DNA of 64,000 nucleotides from Apoda limacodes (GCA_946406115.1 OX291557.1:14974501-15038500); one strand, 5' to 3'. Positions 1-11,938 are shown, counted from the first letter of the stretch. Made by a program: numbers and translations. The notes: generated from the sequence alone by a model not told the origin.

Positions 1-13
1 GTTTTTTGCTCGA

Positions 14-105
14 TCTTAGGGTTCCGTATGCGAAAGGTCCAATTGGAGCCCTATTGCTGTCGCTCACGTGTCCGTCTTTCTGTCTAGCATATATCACACA
101 GGTTT
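14..105 (-). repeat. End fragment of the CCGGCCAAGTGCGAG dispersed repeat
   Basis: The stretch reads TTAGGGTTCCGTA, then a CCCTATT..GTCCGTCTTTCTGTC run. This resembles the reverse complement of the distal end of the lepidopteran repeat seen more completely at 16799, 24757 and 31775. It is diverged and cut by the window edge, so the assignment is tentative. Confidence 0.4.
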
Positions 106-329
106 TACAGCCACACGTTTGTCACGTATTCTTGTTGACCCAAATCCAAATAAATTGTCATAATATTTTTTAATGTTTAAAATGGGGAGCTCCCATTCAG
201 CTAAGGCGGGCGCGAAAAAAACCATTTTCACCCCGCAATCGGTATCGCGCCAATATCGTCGACGTTATCGGTGTCTCTCTCGGCATCGATATCATACCTA
301 CACAATAACAACACAGAGTGTAAGCATCT

Positions 330-1432
330 GGGTAGTACCTAAATGTATTAGATTATATACCGACGATATAATTTGTTTGTCAACTGAGTCGGCCATACTA
401 TGTCTGAAGCAAACTGAAACCTATTATTCGGTTAGACGTACACCTGTTTACGCCTGTTTTCTAGACCTTAGTGAAGCTTTTGACCTGGTAAGTTACGATA
501 TCCTATGGCAGAAAATGAAAAATACTGGACTGCCTGAAGAAGTAACCAAAATCTTCAAATATTGGTACCGTAACCAGGTCAATTTTGTGCGATAGTCCGA
601 AACCTATTCGCAGCCGTATAGGTTGGAGTGCGGAGTTAGACAGGGAGGCTTAACCTCCCCTAAGCTCTTCAACCTTTATGTTAATGCCCTCATAGAGGCG
701 CTCAGTGGCACAAATGTCGGATGTCACATTGACGTAGTAAGTCTTAGCAACATCAGTTACGCTGACGACATGGTGTTGCTGAGTGCTTCTGTCTGTGGCT
801 TAGCAAAACTGTTGGGCATATGTGAAAACTATGCTCAAAGTCACGGCTTAATATATAATGTAAAAAAAAGCGAATGTATGGTATTTCAGGCCAGGGGTAA
901 AGCATTGCCATCAATTATACCACCAATTAAATTATATGGTACTTCGTTAAAGAGGGTGTCGCAATTTAAATATCTAGGTCATGTTGTAACCTTTGACCTG
1001 AAAGACGATGCTGATATCGAGAGAGAGCGCAGGGCATTGTCCGTTAGGGCGAACATGATCGCTCGCAGGATTGTTCGTTGTTCCACCCCTGTTAAAGTAA
1101 CAGCTTTTTTAACTTCCTTCTACACAAGCAGCCTGTGGATCAATTTTACGCAGAAACAGTACAATGCCCTCCGCGTTTAGTACAATAATGCTTTCAGGAT
1201 GCTAATGGGACTGCCTCGATGCTGCAGTGCGTCGGGTATGTTCGCCGATGCGCATGTTGATTGTTTTTACTCGATTAAGCGGAAGCGGTGCACATCCCTG
1301 GTACGCAGGGTTAGGGATAGTCCTAATGGCGTCCTGAGAGCTTTTGCTGACAGGCTGGATTGTCAGTACCTGAACCACTGCAGTATGGTTCACGTGCTGA
1401 CTAATCAGGGCTGTCTTAGATATAAGGTCTAG
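330..1432 (+). pseudogene. Non-LTR retrotransposon reverse transcriptase relic
   Basis: One reading frame carries a degenerate reverse transcriptase, broken only by in-frame TAG stops at 593-595 and 1178-1180. In order I see the RT palm start (LDLSEAFDLV, near 460), the GVRQGGLTSPKLF block (near 630), the catalytic YADDMVLL box (near 755), the VSQFKYLGHVV thumb motif (near 955), and a C-terminal tail to RYKV at 1432. The endonuclease and the N-terminal part of the ORF are missing, so the copy is 5'-truncated. The open reading before about 330 has no similarity I can see. The YADD box is intact but the stops make the copy dead. I cannot assign the clade. It is unrelated to the RTE relic at 2.3-4.6 kb on the other strand. 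Confidence 0.85.
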
Positions 1433-1598
1433 ATTAAACTACTTTTAAGTTTACTAACATTAGACTAGGGTTTTCTTATATATTACTAACAAAATATGAT
1501 CTTTAAGGTCGAAATAAATGATTTTTATTTTTTACTTTTTTTTTTCTATAATTAAAAAACATCTAATTGTTATTATTATTACTTCGAATGATAATGGT

Positions 1599-1866
1599 AA
1601 TAAAAACTTTTTAACTAAAAAACAACCGGCTTCAAAAAGATGCACTAAAAACGTAAAAATAATTAGTAATTTCCAAAAATCTGATCTAAATTAAGTTTGA
1701 AATTGGTGTCATGCAAGCAAAGTGTGTTATAAACTGTTACACATGTACAAAGACACCAATTTCAAACTGTAATTCAGATCAGATTTTTGGAAATTAGTAA
1801 TTATTTTTACCTTTTTAGTGCAGCTTTTTGAAGCCGGTTCTTTTTTTAATAAAAAGTTTTTATTTT
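1599..1866. mobile_element. Palindromic MITE with ~100-bp inverted arms
   Basis: The left arm (about 1599-1716) and right arm (about 1751-1866) are near-perfect reverse complements around a ~34-bp loop. Shared blocks include AACCGGCTTCAAAAAG at the outer side, TTTCCAAAAATCTGATCT in the middle, and GTTTGAAATTGGTGTC next to the loop. There is no coding capacity. The CCGGCTTCAAAAAG end resembles the TTTTTTGAAGTCGGTT block at 2107-2125, so related ends occur nearby. It is probably a foldback MITE of an unidentified DNA transposon; I could not resolve a target duplication. Confidence 0.8.
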
Positions 1867-2304
1867 TTTCTTTTCAGTGACAAATTGCTTTTTTTTCTTG
1901 TAAACTAAAAACATTCATACTAGTAACAAAGTTTTATACAATCATCAACATAAAAGGCGTTTCACCAGTTCCAACTAAACATTAAAATTTTTTTACCATT
2001 TAAATAACCTTTTAAATAAAAAAAGAATTACTTATGTCGGTCCAGGCGTCTTCGAAAATCGGTAACATACACAAAAAAAAGTCTTCGACGAATTGAGAAC
2101 CTCCTCCTTTTTTGAAGTCGGTTAAAAACATCTAATTGTTAGCACAGTATTATCACTTCGAAAGTTAATGGTAAAAATAAATTACCGGTGCACTGCACAT
2201 AAAATTTTTTTTTTTTGTTTTTATTGTTTAAGGTACCTACTTCTGTTCCTAAAATTTATATTATATCGAATATGTATTTTATAAAACCTTACAACGGCAA
2301 ACTT
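1867..2304. other. AT-rich segment with a duplicated 60-bp block and a MITE end
   Basis: No gene seen. The block AAAAACATCTAATTGTTA..ACTTCGAA..TAATGGTAA occurs at about 1552-1607 and again at 2124-2184, bracketing the palindromic MITE. A CCTCCTTTTTTGAAGTCGGTTAAAA motif at 2101-2127, common at lepidopteran repeat ends, lies just before the second copy. Confidence 0.45.
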
Positions 2305-4640
2305 GACTGTCATCATCATCATATCAGCTTATATTGGTCCACTGCTGGCCATAAGCCTCCTCTATGGCGCGCCATTTCTCCCGGTCCTCTGCCTTCCGCA
2401 TCCAACCACCACCAGCCACCTTTTTAAGGTCGTCGGTCCACCGGGCTGGAGGGCGTCCCACGCTTCGCCTTCCCCTACGCGGTCTCCACTCTGGGACACG
2501 TCTGCTCCATCGGCCATCGGTCCTCCGACAGACGTAGCCAGCCCACTGCCACTTCAGCTTGCTAATTCTGCGAGCTATGTCGGTAACTTTGGTTCTCTTC
2601 TGGATGTCCTCATTTCGGATTCGATCCCTTAGAGACACTCCGAGCATAGCTCGCTCTATTGCGCGCTGTGCGACCTTGAACTTGTGGACCAGCCCTGCTG
2701 TAAGTGTTCACGTTTCGGCGGCGTAAGTCATGACTGGTGGGACGCACTGGTCAAAGACTTTCGACTTTAGACTTTGCGGTATAGACAACGTGAAAACTTG
2801 ACGAAGTTTACCACATGCTGCCCACCCTAGCTGGATCCTCCTGTCGGCTTCCTTCTCAAAATTGTTCCGGCCCAGTTGGATTTTTTGTCCAAGGTACACA
2901 TAATCCTGGACAACTTCGAGTAAGGTACCCGCGACGTAGACTGGCATTGGCACGACGTGTTGGTTGAACATGACTTTTGTCTTATCCAAATTCATGCCAA
3001 GGCCCACTCGTCGAGAGGATTCGTCTAGGGAGTGCAACATTTCGCTAAGTTCTTCTAATGACTCTGCCATAATGACGATGTCGTCGGCAAACCTTAGGTG
3101 TGTGATGTATTCGCCGGTTATGTTTATGCCCCGCCCAGCCCAGTCCAAGGTTTTGAAGACATCTTCTAGCGCATTGGATAACAGTTTCGGGGATATAACG
3201 TCCCCCTGCCTTACACCTCTACGCAGCGGGATGGCACTTGTCTTATGGTCCTGGAACTGGACGGTCATCGTAGCAGCATTGTAAAGACATCGCAGCACCT
3301 CAATATATCGCCAGTCTATACGACATCGCTGCAGAGAATCTAGCACAGCCCAGGTTTCGATGGAGTCAAAGGCTTTCTCGTAGTCCACAAACGCCATACA
3401 CAGCGGCTGATTATACTCTTGAGTTTTTTGTATAATCTGCCGTACAGTATGAATGTGATCTACGGTACTGAAGCCTTTCCGAAACCCAGTCTGTTCTGGT
3501 GGCTGAAACTCGTTAAGTCTTCCAGCGAGACGATTTGTGACGACTCTAGAGAACAGCTTATATACGTGGCTTAGAAGGGATATTGGTCGGTAGTTCTTAA
3601 GTAGAGTTTTATCTCCCTTTTTAAAGAATAATACCACCACGCTTCCGCGCCACGCTTCCGCGCCACGCTTCCCCGCCACGCCTCCGGTGTAGTTCCGTTA
3701 TGGATGACAACATTAAAAAGCTTTGCTAACTCTTTAAGGACTGGAGTGCCGCAGACTTTTAGAAGCTTAGTCGTAATGCCGTCATCGCCCGGAGCTTTGT
3801 TGTTTCTAAGCTGTTCTAGAGCCGCCCTAATCTCACTTTGGTCAACGTCCGGGATATCCTCGGTGAAGTTATGAGGGACGCATGTGACGTGTAGAGTTTT
3901 CCATAAAACAGTTCGGCTTCTGCTGAGATCTTTAGTTTGGAGGTTACTATTTTACCATCTGCAGTTTTTAGTCTCGTCAGATGGTACTTTGCAAGCTGAC
4001 GCACAAAAACTTTCGACCCTTTTTTCTGTTCAATCGCAAGCTCAATGCGGCGTGTGCTGAAGCGTCGAAGGTCACGTCTAGTTATCTTACGTATCAGCCC
4101 GTTTAGAGATCTTGTATCTGACGAAGACCTTTGGGTAGATGGTATTTCTCGTCTTCTCCTCATAAGTTCCAGAGTCTCAGGCAAAAGTTTGGACTCTCTA
4201 GTTTTGTTCTGCGGTGGGTAAAATTTTCGTCCCATTTCTTTTACTGTCTTCACCAAGTTGTTATGTCAACGTCACCTGTGGTTTCCAGCGAATCGAATCT
4301 ATTTTGAAGTTCCAGATGAAACTTGTCGGATCCTATGGTAGCTTGGGACTGTAAAGGTCTAAGAGTAGAATTTATTAGACGATTTCTTTCGGCCTTGTTA
4401 TTTATATTTAGAGTGCCTCTAACAAGTCTGTGATCACTGCCGGTATTGAACCTATTGATCACTGAGACATCTCTAAATATGTTCCGTCTATCTGCCATAA
4501 TAAAATCTATCTCATTCCTAGTCACAACGTCGGGACTTCGCCAGGTCCACCTTCTATGGGAACTCTTCTTGTAGAACGAGTTTATCAAAAAGAGCCCTTC
4601 CATTTCGAGAAAGTTTACCACCATTTGTCCCCTGTGTTTT
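2305..4640 (-). pseudogene. RTE-clade non-LTR retrotransposon relic (5'-truncated)
   Basis: On the minus strand the order is: endonuclease C-terminus (GSDHRLVRG, near 4440), linker, reverse transcriptase (LKNYRPISLLSHVYKLF; FVDYEKAFDSIE; RRGVRQGDVISPKL; catalytic FADDIVIM near 3085), and the RTE-type C-terminal tail (LKWQWAGYVCRRTDGRW and SVGRPPARWTDDL). It ends near 2324 and is followed by an ATG/TGA trinucleotide tail near 2305-2320. Breaks: a TGA at 2708-2710 where a Trp codon is usual after AAET; a frame change at 3850-3880; and a 13-bp repeat expansion at 3642-3680 that shifts frame. The N-terminal endonuclease half is absent. The copy is dead. RTE assignment rests on the C-terminal motif, which I know from lepidopteran endonuclease-reverse transcriptase entries. 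Confidence 0.88.
3642..3680. repeat. 13-bp tandem repeat inside the RTE ORF
   Basis: ACGCTTCCGCGCC is repeated three times, the third copy with one change. On the coding (minus) strand this makes the AWRGS segment appear more than once. Two extra 13-bp units add 26 bp, which explains the frame shift between the linker and the RT domain. Confidence 0.85.
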
Positions 4641-5098
4641 TTTTTTATTTGTAAAAAAACAACGGCAGTTTATTGTTTATCGTGACTAAAAAACAACAAG
4701 TTGAAAAGGTTGAAAAAATTGAAAATTGTGTAATTGTTAAGAAACTGCTTACAGAAATATATTTCTTAATTCCAAAAATTAATTCTACGTTATTGAATTA
4801 ACCAAAAATAATAAACTAAACCTTATAGTTTGAGTTATAATTTTTAGTATAACGCCGGGCGGAGCCACTTTGAAACCCCCCTTCCGGTGCCAGCGTGGGG
4901 GGTCCCGTGGGCAACCGATCTTATTTGGCTTATTTTAACTATAGGAACCCGTACAGCCAGTGGCTTACTTGTGTAAAGATATAAAAGGTTTGTTACTAAG
5001 AACCCTCACTAACGTAAAAGATGCATAAAAGTTGAAAAAAGAATTCGAACTAGGTATGTATCCGAACGGTCGGTCGAAATGGAAGTCAACCATAAATA
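4641..5098. other. No gene; AT-rich with a short GC-rich block
   Basis: AT-rich DNA with a GC-rich patch at 4850-4920 (GCCGGGCGGAGCCACTTTG then CCCC and GGGG runs). The short open reading in this stretch shows no recognisable domain. Confidence 0.4.
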
Positions 5099-5100
5099 AA

Positions 5101-5330
5101 GCTAGGCATTGACGATCAGTATTTCGCGTCTGTCTAGTCGGAAACTGTGTCGTCAATCCAGCTGGTTTTATGCCAACTAGATTTCCCCGCTCACTGGCGT
5201 CACCCTGGTTCTTCAGATTTCGATCCGCCAGGCTTTATAATGAACGTGTTTACTGTTTGCGTCGCGCAAAACAATGGATTCTGATTCCAGAGTGACGCCA
5301 GTGAGTGGGGAAATCTAGTTGGCATAAAAC
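5101..5330. mobile_element. Left part of the palindromic element that hosts the foldback insertion
   Basis: The left arm at 5101-5205 (GCTAGGCATTGACGATCAG .. CTCACTGGCGTCAC) is the reverse complement of the sequence at 15112-15216. After a ~85-bp loop (GCCAGGCTTTATAATGAACG .. GGATTCTGATTCC) the right arm starts at 5292 (GTGACGCCAGTGAGTGGGG) and runs to GGCATAAAAC at 5330. There it is cut by the large insertion and resumes at 14845. The element is a small non-coding palindrome of unknown superfamily. Confidence 0.75.
5322..5330. repeat. Target-site duplication, left copy (GCATAAAAC)
   Basis: The 9 bp GCATAAAAC directly precede the AAGTCTGTGAAG terminus and recur directly after the opposite terminus at 14836-14844. 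The uninterrupted paralog at 15143-15151 has GCATAAAAC once, in the context TTGGCATAAAACCAGCTG. Confidence 0.88.
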
Positions 5331-5838
5331 AAGTCTGTGAAGTTAGCACCCCAATTCGCAGCATCCCCGAACTTAGGGTGAGTTCTGGGTCCTTTTACAA
5401 TAGTTCTAGAGTTCCCGACGGGGTGCAATGATAGTTCTGCCCTTGGGGGGGGCAGAATTTAAAAAATAAAAAATGGGTTGCTAACTTCATGCCGCACCCC
5501 TTTTTCTGCAAAAAATAGTTCTGTATTTTTTTTTTAGGTCGTCCTACAATAGTTCTATAGTTCCTGAAGCATTTCACGAATAGTTCTGCAAAAATACAAA
5601 AGCTATGATTTTTTTTCGAAAAATAAAATTTTTAAACGACCCGATCCACACACGGGCTAATATAACCGGTCTAATTAGTTAAAATCGACATCAATACGAA
5701 AAGAAACTCGGTACAAATGTTGAAAGGTATGTAACGTGAGCGAATAGTAAGAGAAATAAATAATATTATTAAAAATCACTATTTGCCAATTTCACGGTTA
5801 CATAAGTTTCTTAAATTATAGGTATCTTGAAATAATCA
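5331..5838. repeat. Left subterminal region of the foldback element
   Basis: About 508 bp present once per arm, matching 14331-14835 in inverse orientation with few differences. It contains several AGTTCTG/ATAGTTCT words (5397, 5431, 5515, 5553, 5580), echoing the GAGTTCTG word of the array, and three GCACCCC/GCATCCC words near the tip. Confidence 0.8.
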
Positions 5839-8800
5839 TAACAAAACGAAAGGTCTGATCAGCACCCCTAGAGTTTTGCATTCCAAAGCGATTGTTTACT
5901 CCTAAAAAACCAAAATACAGTATATATTTGCACAAAAACGTTGCACTATTCGCAAAAATTGCATCTAGTGATAAAAGTTGGAGTATCGCATCTAGAGGCA
6001 GTTCTGTCAGAGTTCTGATCAGCACCCCGAGAGTTCTGCACGCGAATGGCACTCTTGAATTCGAAAACAACAAAAGTCAGAAAAATTGTTCGGTTAAAAT
6101 TGCATTGCATGCAAAAAACTGCATCGAAGGAGGTTAATCTTAGTTTTGACTGAGAGGAAGAGAGGTTTTTTCAGAGTTCTGATCAGCACCCCGAGAGTTC
6201 TGCATCTTATTGCGATTCTTTACTCCAGAGAAACTAAAATACCAGATATATTTCCAGAAAAACGCTCCACTATTCGCAAAAACTGCACCTAGTAATAAAA
6301 GTTGGAGTATCGCTTCTAGAGGCAGTTCTGTCAGAGTTCTGATCAGCACCCCGAGAGTTCTGCATCTTATTGCGATTCTTTACTCCAGAGAAACCAAAAT
6401 ACCAGATATATTAGCAAAAACAACGTTGCACTATTCGCAAAAACTGCATGTAGTGATAAAAATGGGAGGTATCGCATCTAGAGGCAGTTCTGTCAGAGTT
6501 CTGATCAGCACCCCGAGAGTTCTGCAAGCGAATGGCACTCGTGAATTCGAAAACAACAAAAGTCAGTAAAATTGTTCGATTAAATTTGCAGAATGCAAAA
6601 AAAACTGCTTCCAAGATGATAAATCTTAGTTTTGACTGAGAGGAAGAGAGGTTTTTTCAGAGTTCTGATCAGCACCCCGAGAGTTCTGCACGCGAATGGC
6701 ACTCTTAAATTCGAGAACAACAAAAGTCAAAAAAATTGTTGGGTTAAATTTGCATTGCATGCAAAAAACTGCATCGAAGGAGGTATATCTTAGTTTTGAC
6801 TGAGAGGAAGAGAGTTCTGATCAGCACCCCGAGAGTTCTGCATCTTATTGCGGTTCTTTACTCCAGAGAAACCAAAATACCAGATATATTTGCAAAAACA
6901 ACGTTGCACTTTTCGCAAAAACTGCATGTAGTGATAAAAATGGGAAATACCGCATCTAGAGGCAGTTCTGTCAGAGTTCTGATCAGCACCCCGAGAGTTC
7001 TGCAAGCGAATGGCACTCGTGAATTCGAAAACAACAAAAGTCAGTAAAATTGTTCGGTTAAATTTGCAGAATGCAAAAAAAACTGCTTCCAAGATGATAA
7101 ATCTTAGTTTTGACTGAGAAGAAGAAAGTTTTTTTCAGAGTTCTGATCAGCACCCCGAGAGTTCTGCATCTTATTGCGATTCTTTACTCCAGAGAAACCA
7201 AAATACCAGATATATTTCCAAAAAAACGTTCCACTATTCGCGGAAACTGCACCTAGTGATAAAAGTTGGAGTATCGCATCTAGAGGCAGTTCTGTCAGAG
7301 TTCTGATCAGCACCCCGAGAGTTCTGCAAGCGAATGGCACTCGTGAATTCGAAAACAACAAAAGACAGTAAAATTGTTCGGTTAAATTTGCAGAATGCAA
7401 AAAAAAACTGCTTCCAAGATGATAAATCTTAGTTTTGACTGAGAGGAAGAAAGTTTTTTTCAGAGTTCTGATCAGCACCCCGAGAGTTCTGCATCTTATT
7501 GCGATTCTTTACTCCAGAGAAACCAAAATACCAGATATATTTCCAAAAAAACGTTCCACTATTCGCGAAAACTGCACCTAGTGATAAAAGTTGGAGTATC
7601 GCATCTAGAGGCAGTTCTGTCAGAGTTCTGATCAGCACCCCGAGAGTTCTGCAAGCGAATGGCACTCGTGAATTCGAAAACAACAAAAGTCAGTAAAATT
7701 GTTCGGTTAAATTTGCAGAATGCAAAAAAAACTGCTTCCAAGATGATAAATCTTAGTTTTGACTGAGAGGCAGAGAGGTTTTTTCAGAGTTCTGATCAGC
7801 ACCCCGAGAGTTCTGCAAGCGAATGGCACTCGTGAATTCGAAAACAACAAAAGTCAGTAAAATTGTTCGGTTAAATTTGCAGAATGCAAAAAAAACTGCT
7901 TCCAAGATGATAAATCTTAATTTTGACTGAGAGGAAGAGAGGTTTTTTCAGAGTTCTGATCAGCACCCCGAGAGTTCTGCAAGCGAATGGCACTCGTGAA
8001 TTCGAAAACAACAAAAGTCAGTAAAATTGTTCGGTTAAATGTGCAGAATGAAAAAAAAACTGCTTCCAAGATGATAAATCTTAGTTTTGACTGAGAAGAA
8101 GAAAGTTTTTTTCAGAGTTCTGATCAGCACCCCGAGAGTTCTGCATCTTATTGCGATTCTTTACTCCAGAGAAACCAAAATACCAGATATATTTCCAAAA
8201 AAACGTTCCACTATTCGCGGAAACTGCACCTAGTGATAAAAGTTGGAGTATCGCATCTAGAGGCAGTTCTGTCAGAGTTCTGATCAGCACCCCGAGAGTT
8301 CTGCAAGCGAATGGCACTCGTGAATTCGAAAACAACAAAAGACAGAAAAATTGTTCGGTTAAATTTGCAGAATGCAAAAAAAACTGCTTCCAAGATGATA
8401 AATCTTAGTTTTGACTGAGAGGAAGAAAGTTTTTTTCAGAGTTCTGATCAGCACCCCGAGAGTTCTGCATCTTATTGCGATTCTTTACTCCAGAGAAACC
8501 AAAATACCAGATATATTTCCAAAAAAACGTTCCACTATTCGCGAAAACTGCACCTAGTGATAAAAGTTGGAGTATCGCATCTAGAGGCAGTTCTGTCAGA
8601 GTTCTGATCAGCACCCCGAGAGTTCTGCAAGCGAATGGCACTCGTGAATTCGAAAACAACAAAAGTCAGTAAAATTGTTCGGTTAAATTTGCAGAATGAA
8701 AAAAAAACTGCTTCCAAGATGATAAATCTTAGTTTTGACTGAGAAGAAGAAAGTTTTTTTCAGAGTTCTGATCAGCACCCCGAGAGTTCTGCATCTTATT

Positions 8801-10987
8801 GCGATTCTTTACTCCAGAGAAACCAAAATACCAGATATATTTCCAAAAAAACGTTCCACTATTCGCGGAAACTGCACCTAGTGATAAAAGTTGGAGTATC
8901 GCATCTAGAGGCAGTTCTGTCAGAGTTCTGATCAGCACCCCGAGAGTTCTGCAAGCGAATGGCACTCGTGAATTCGAAAACAACAAAAGTCAGAAAAATT
9001 GTTCGGTTAAATTTGCAGAATGCAAAAAAAACTGCTTCCAAGATGATAAATCTTAGTTTTGACTGAGAGGAAGAGAGGTTTTTTCAGAGTTCTGATCAGC
9101 ACCCCGAGAGTTCTGCAAGCGAATGGCACTCGTTAATTCGAAAACAACAAAAGTCAGTAAAATTGTTCGGTTAAATTTGCAGAATGCAAAAAAAACTGCT
9201 TCCAAGATGATAAATCTTAATTTTGACTGAGAGGAAGAGAGGTTTTTTCAGAGTTCTGATCAGCACCCCGAGAGTTCTGCAAGCGAATGGCACTCGTGAA
9301 TTCGAAAACAACAAAAGTCAGTAAAATTGTTCGGTTAAATTTGCAGAATGAAAAAAAAACTGCTTCCAAGATGATAAATCTTAGTTTTGACTGAGAAGAA
9401 GAAAGTTTTTTTCAGAGTTCTGATCAGCACCCCGAGAGTTCTGCATCTTATTGCGATTCTTTACTCCAGAGAAACCAAAATACCAGATATATTTCCAAAA
9501 AAACGTTCCACTATTCGCGGAAACTGCACCTAGTGATAAAAGTTGGAGTATCGCATCTAGAGGCAGTTCTGTCAGAGTTCTGATCAGCACCCCGAGAGTT
9601 CTGCAAGCGAATGGCACTCGTGAATTCGAAAACAACAAAAGACAGTAAAATTGTTCGGTTAAATTTGCAGAATGCAAAAAAAACTGCTTCCAAGATGATA
9701 AATCTTAGTTTTGACTGAGAGGAAGAAAGTTTTTTTCAGAGTTCTGATCAGCACCCCGAGAGTTCTGCATCTTATTGCGATTCTTTACTCCAGAGAAACC
9801 AAAATACCAGATATATTTCCAAAAAAACGTTCCACTATTCGCGAAAACTGCACCTAGTGATAAAAGTTGGAGTATCGCATCTAGAGGCAGTTCTGTCAGA
9901 GTTCTGATCAGCACCCCGAGAGTTCTGCAAGCGAATGGCACTCGTGAATTCGAAAACAACAAAAGTCAGTAAAATTGTTCGGTTAAATTTGCAGAATGCA
10001 AAAAAAACTGCTTCCAAGACGATAAATCTTAGTTTTGACTGAGAGGAAGAGAGGTTTTTTCAGAGTTCTGATCAGCACCCCGAGAGTTCTGCAAGCGAAT
10101 GGCACTCGTGAATTCAAAAACAACAAAAGTCAGTAAAATTGTTCGGTTAAATTTGCAGAATGCAAAAAAAACTGCTTCCAAGATGATAAATCTTAATTTT
10201 GACTGAGAGGAAGAGAGGTTTTTTCAGAGTTCTGATCAGCACCCCGAGAGTTCTGCAAGCGAATGGCACTCGTGAATTCGAAAACAACAAAAGTCAGTAA
10301 AATTGTTCGGTTAAATTTGCAGAATGAAAAAAAAACTGCTTCCAAGATGATAAATCTTAGTTTTGACTGAGAAGAAGAAAGTTTTTTTCAGAGTTCTGAT
10401 CAGCACCCCGAGAGTTCTGCATCTTATTGCGATTCTTTACTCCAGAGAAACCAAAATACCAGATATATTTCCAAAAAAACGTTCCACTATTCGCGGAAAC
10501 TGCACCTAGTGATAAAAGTTGGAGTATCGCATCTAGAGGCAGTTCTGTCAGAGTTCTGATCAGCACCCCGAGAGTTCTGCAAGCGAATGGCACTCGTGAA
10601 TTCGAAAACAACAAAAGACAGAAAAATTGTTCGGTTAAATTTGCAGAATGCAAAAAAAACTGCTTCCAAGATGATAAATCTTAGTTTTGACTGAGAGGAA
10701 GAAAGTTTTTTTCAGAGTTCTGATCAGCACCCCGAGAGTTCTGCATCTTATTGCGATTCTTTACTCCAGAGAAACCAAAATACCAGATATATTTCCAAAA
10801 AAACGTTCCACTATTCGCGAAAACTGCACCTAGTGATAAAAGTTGGAGTATCGCATCTAGAGGCAGTTCTGTCAGAGTTCTGATCAGCACCCCGAGAGTT
10901 CTGCACGCGAATGGCAGGCGTGAATTCGAAAACAACAAAAATCAGAAAAATTGTTTCGTAAAATTTGCGGAGCGAATGAGAAAATAG
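5839..10987. repeat. Left-arm tandem array of ~162-bp units (about 32 copies)
   Basis: Each unit ends in the core GAGTTCTGATCAGCACCCCG followed by AGAGTTCTGCA. I count about 32 cores from 5857 to 10883, at ~150-168-bp spacing. Two unit types alternate: X (core then TCTTATTGCGATTCTTTACT .. AGAGGCAGTTCTGTC) and Y (core then AGCGAATGGCACTCGTGAAT .. TTTTGACTGAGAGGAAG). X+Y makes ~324 bp. From about 7.2 kb a larger 976-bp period appears: equivalent positions recur at 7174/8151, 7499/8475/9451/10427 and 8799/9775/10751. Open frames of 60-98 codons exist on both strands of nearly every unit but look like a by-product of low stop density. Confidence 0.92.
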
Positions 10988-11938
10988 TTCCTCATCTTTT
11001 GCTGTACGTAGAAGATGATTCGAATCAGTGATTTAAATCGATGTAAAGAAAAATCACCGATTTGCAAGTGAAAACGCCTTGTTTAAATTAAGAGAGTCGA
11101 GTCGTCATAAAAAATAGTAAAGTTTGTACTACGTTCACATTGATAAGCCAACTTTTTTTATGATTAAAATTCATTAATCGTTTTTTCTTTCATAAGGAAA
11201 AACTATTGTTAGTTTAAGGAGTAGAGTTACTTGTAATATTATATTCAGTATTATTTCTCAAAAAGGACTATTGGCTGTGAATAAATAATTTGTCAGATCT
11301 TTAAACTTAACGACTTTTATTAATATATCCTTGTTTTATTGGTTAAATTTGCAAAAAACCGGATTCCAACACATGGAAACGTCAATTTTGGGCGATTTTT
11401 TTCAATATGACGAGAAAAAAATCTTTTCTTGGACGTGATTGACGCTGTAAAAAGCGAGATGAAATTCTGTTATTCATTTTTCCTGTGCAACACTTAAAGT
11501 GAACAATCCAGTTTTAACGCTTGAGTTGTGGAATGAGCTACCTGCCAAGGTTTTCTAGAAGGACTACAGTATTGGTTAAGAAAGAAGTTATTAGATTTCT
11601 AAGGGGTCGGCAATGCGCGAGTGATACCCCTGGTGTTGCAAGCGTCCATAGGCTACGGTTACCGCTTACCATCAGGCGGACCGTAAGCTAGTGTTCCACC
11701 ATAGTGGTATAAAAAAAAACCTTCCTTATACATCCAGCTACTACTACTTTTAGGTGGTTATCTCATCGGTCCAACGAGCTATAGGTCAATTAGTCCATTA
11801 AACGCGTCGTTCTACGCTTTGGCTTCTGGTATGACTCGATATCCACCCTAGTCCACTTCCCCACTACTACTTCAGCGCATTGGATCAGCGTGGTGGACTA
11901 TGGCCTAAGCCTTCTTTTAGAAAGAGAGGCGTAAATAT
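10988..11938. other. Central spacer of the foldback element
   Basis: About 950 bp with no long ORF and no transposase signature. The first half is AT-rich and unidentified. The second half is retrotransposon debris (11527-11725) and a fragment at 11740-11930 containing GCGTGGTGGACTATGGCC, a word I know from lepidopteran dispersed repeats. Confidence 0.65.
11527..11725 (+). mobile_element. 3' end of a non-LTR retrotransposon inside the spacer
   Basis: The start reads LWNELPAKVF in one frame, a common C-terminal motif of non-LTR reverse transcriptase ORFs. It is followed by a GGTCGGCAATGCGCGAGTG .. GTGTTGCAAGCGTCCATAGG .. CCATCAGGCGGACCGTAAG tail ending at GGTATAAAAA. Sister copies lie at 43765, 45330, 46497, 47870 and 62305. 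Only the 3' tip is present. Confidence 0.65.

Noticed and set aside
4840..4920. GC-rich block as a promoter or CpG island
   Set aside because: No adjacent gene on either strand; more likely the edge of a repeat.
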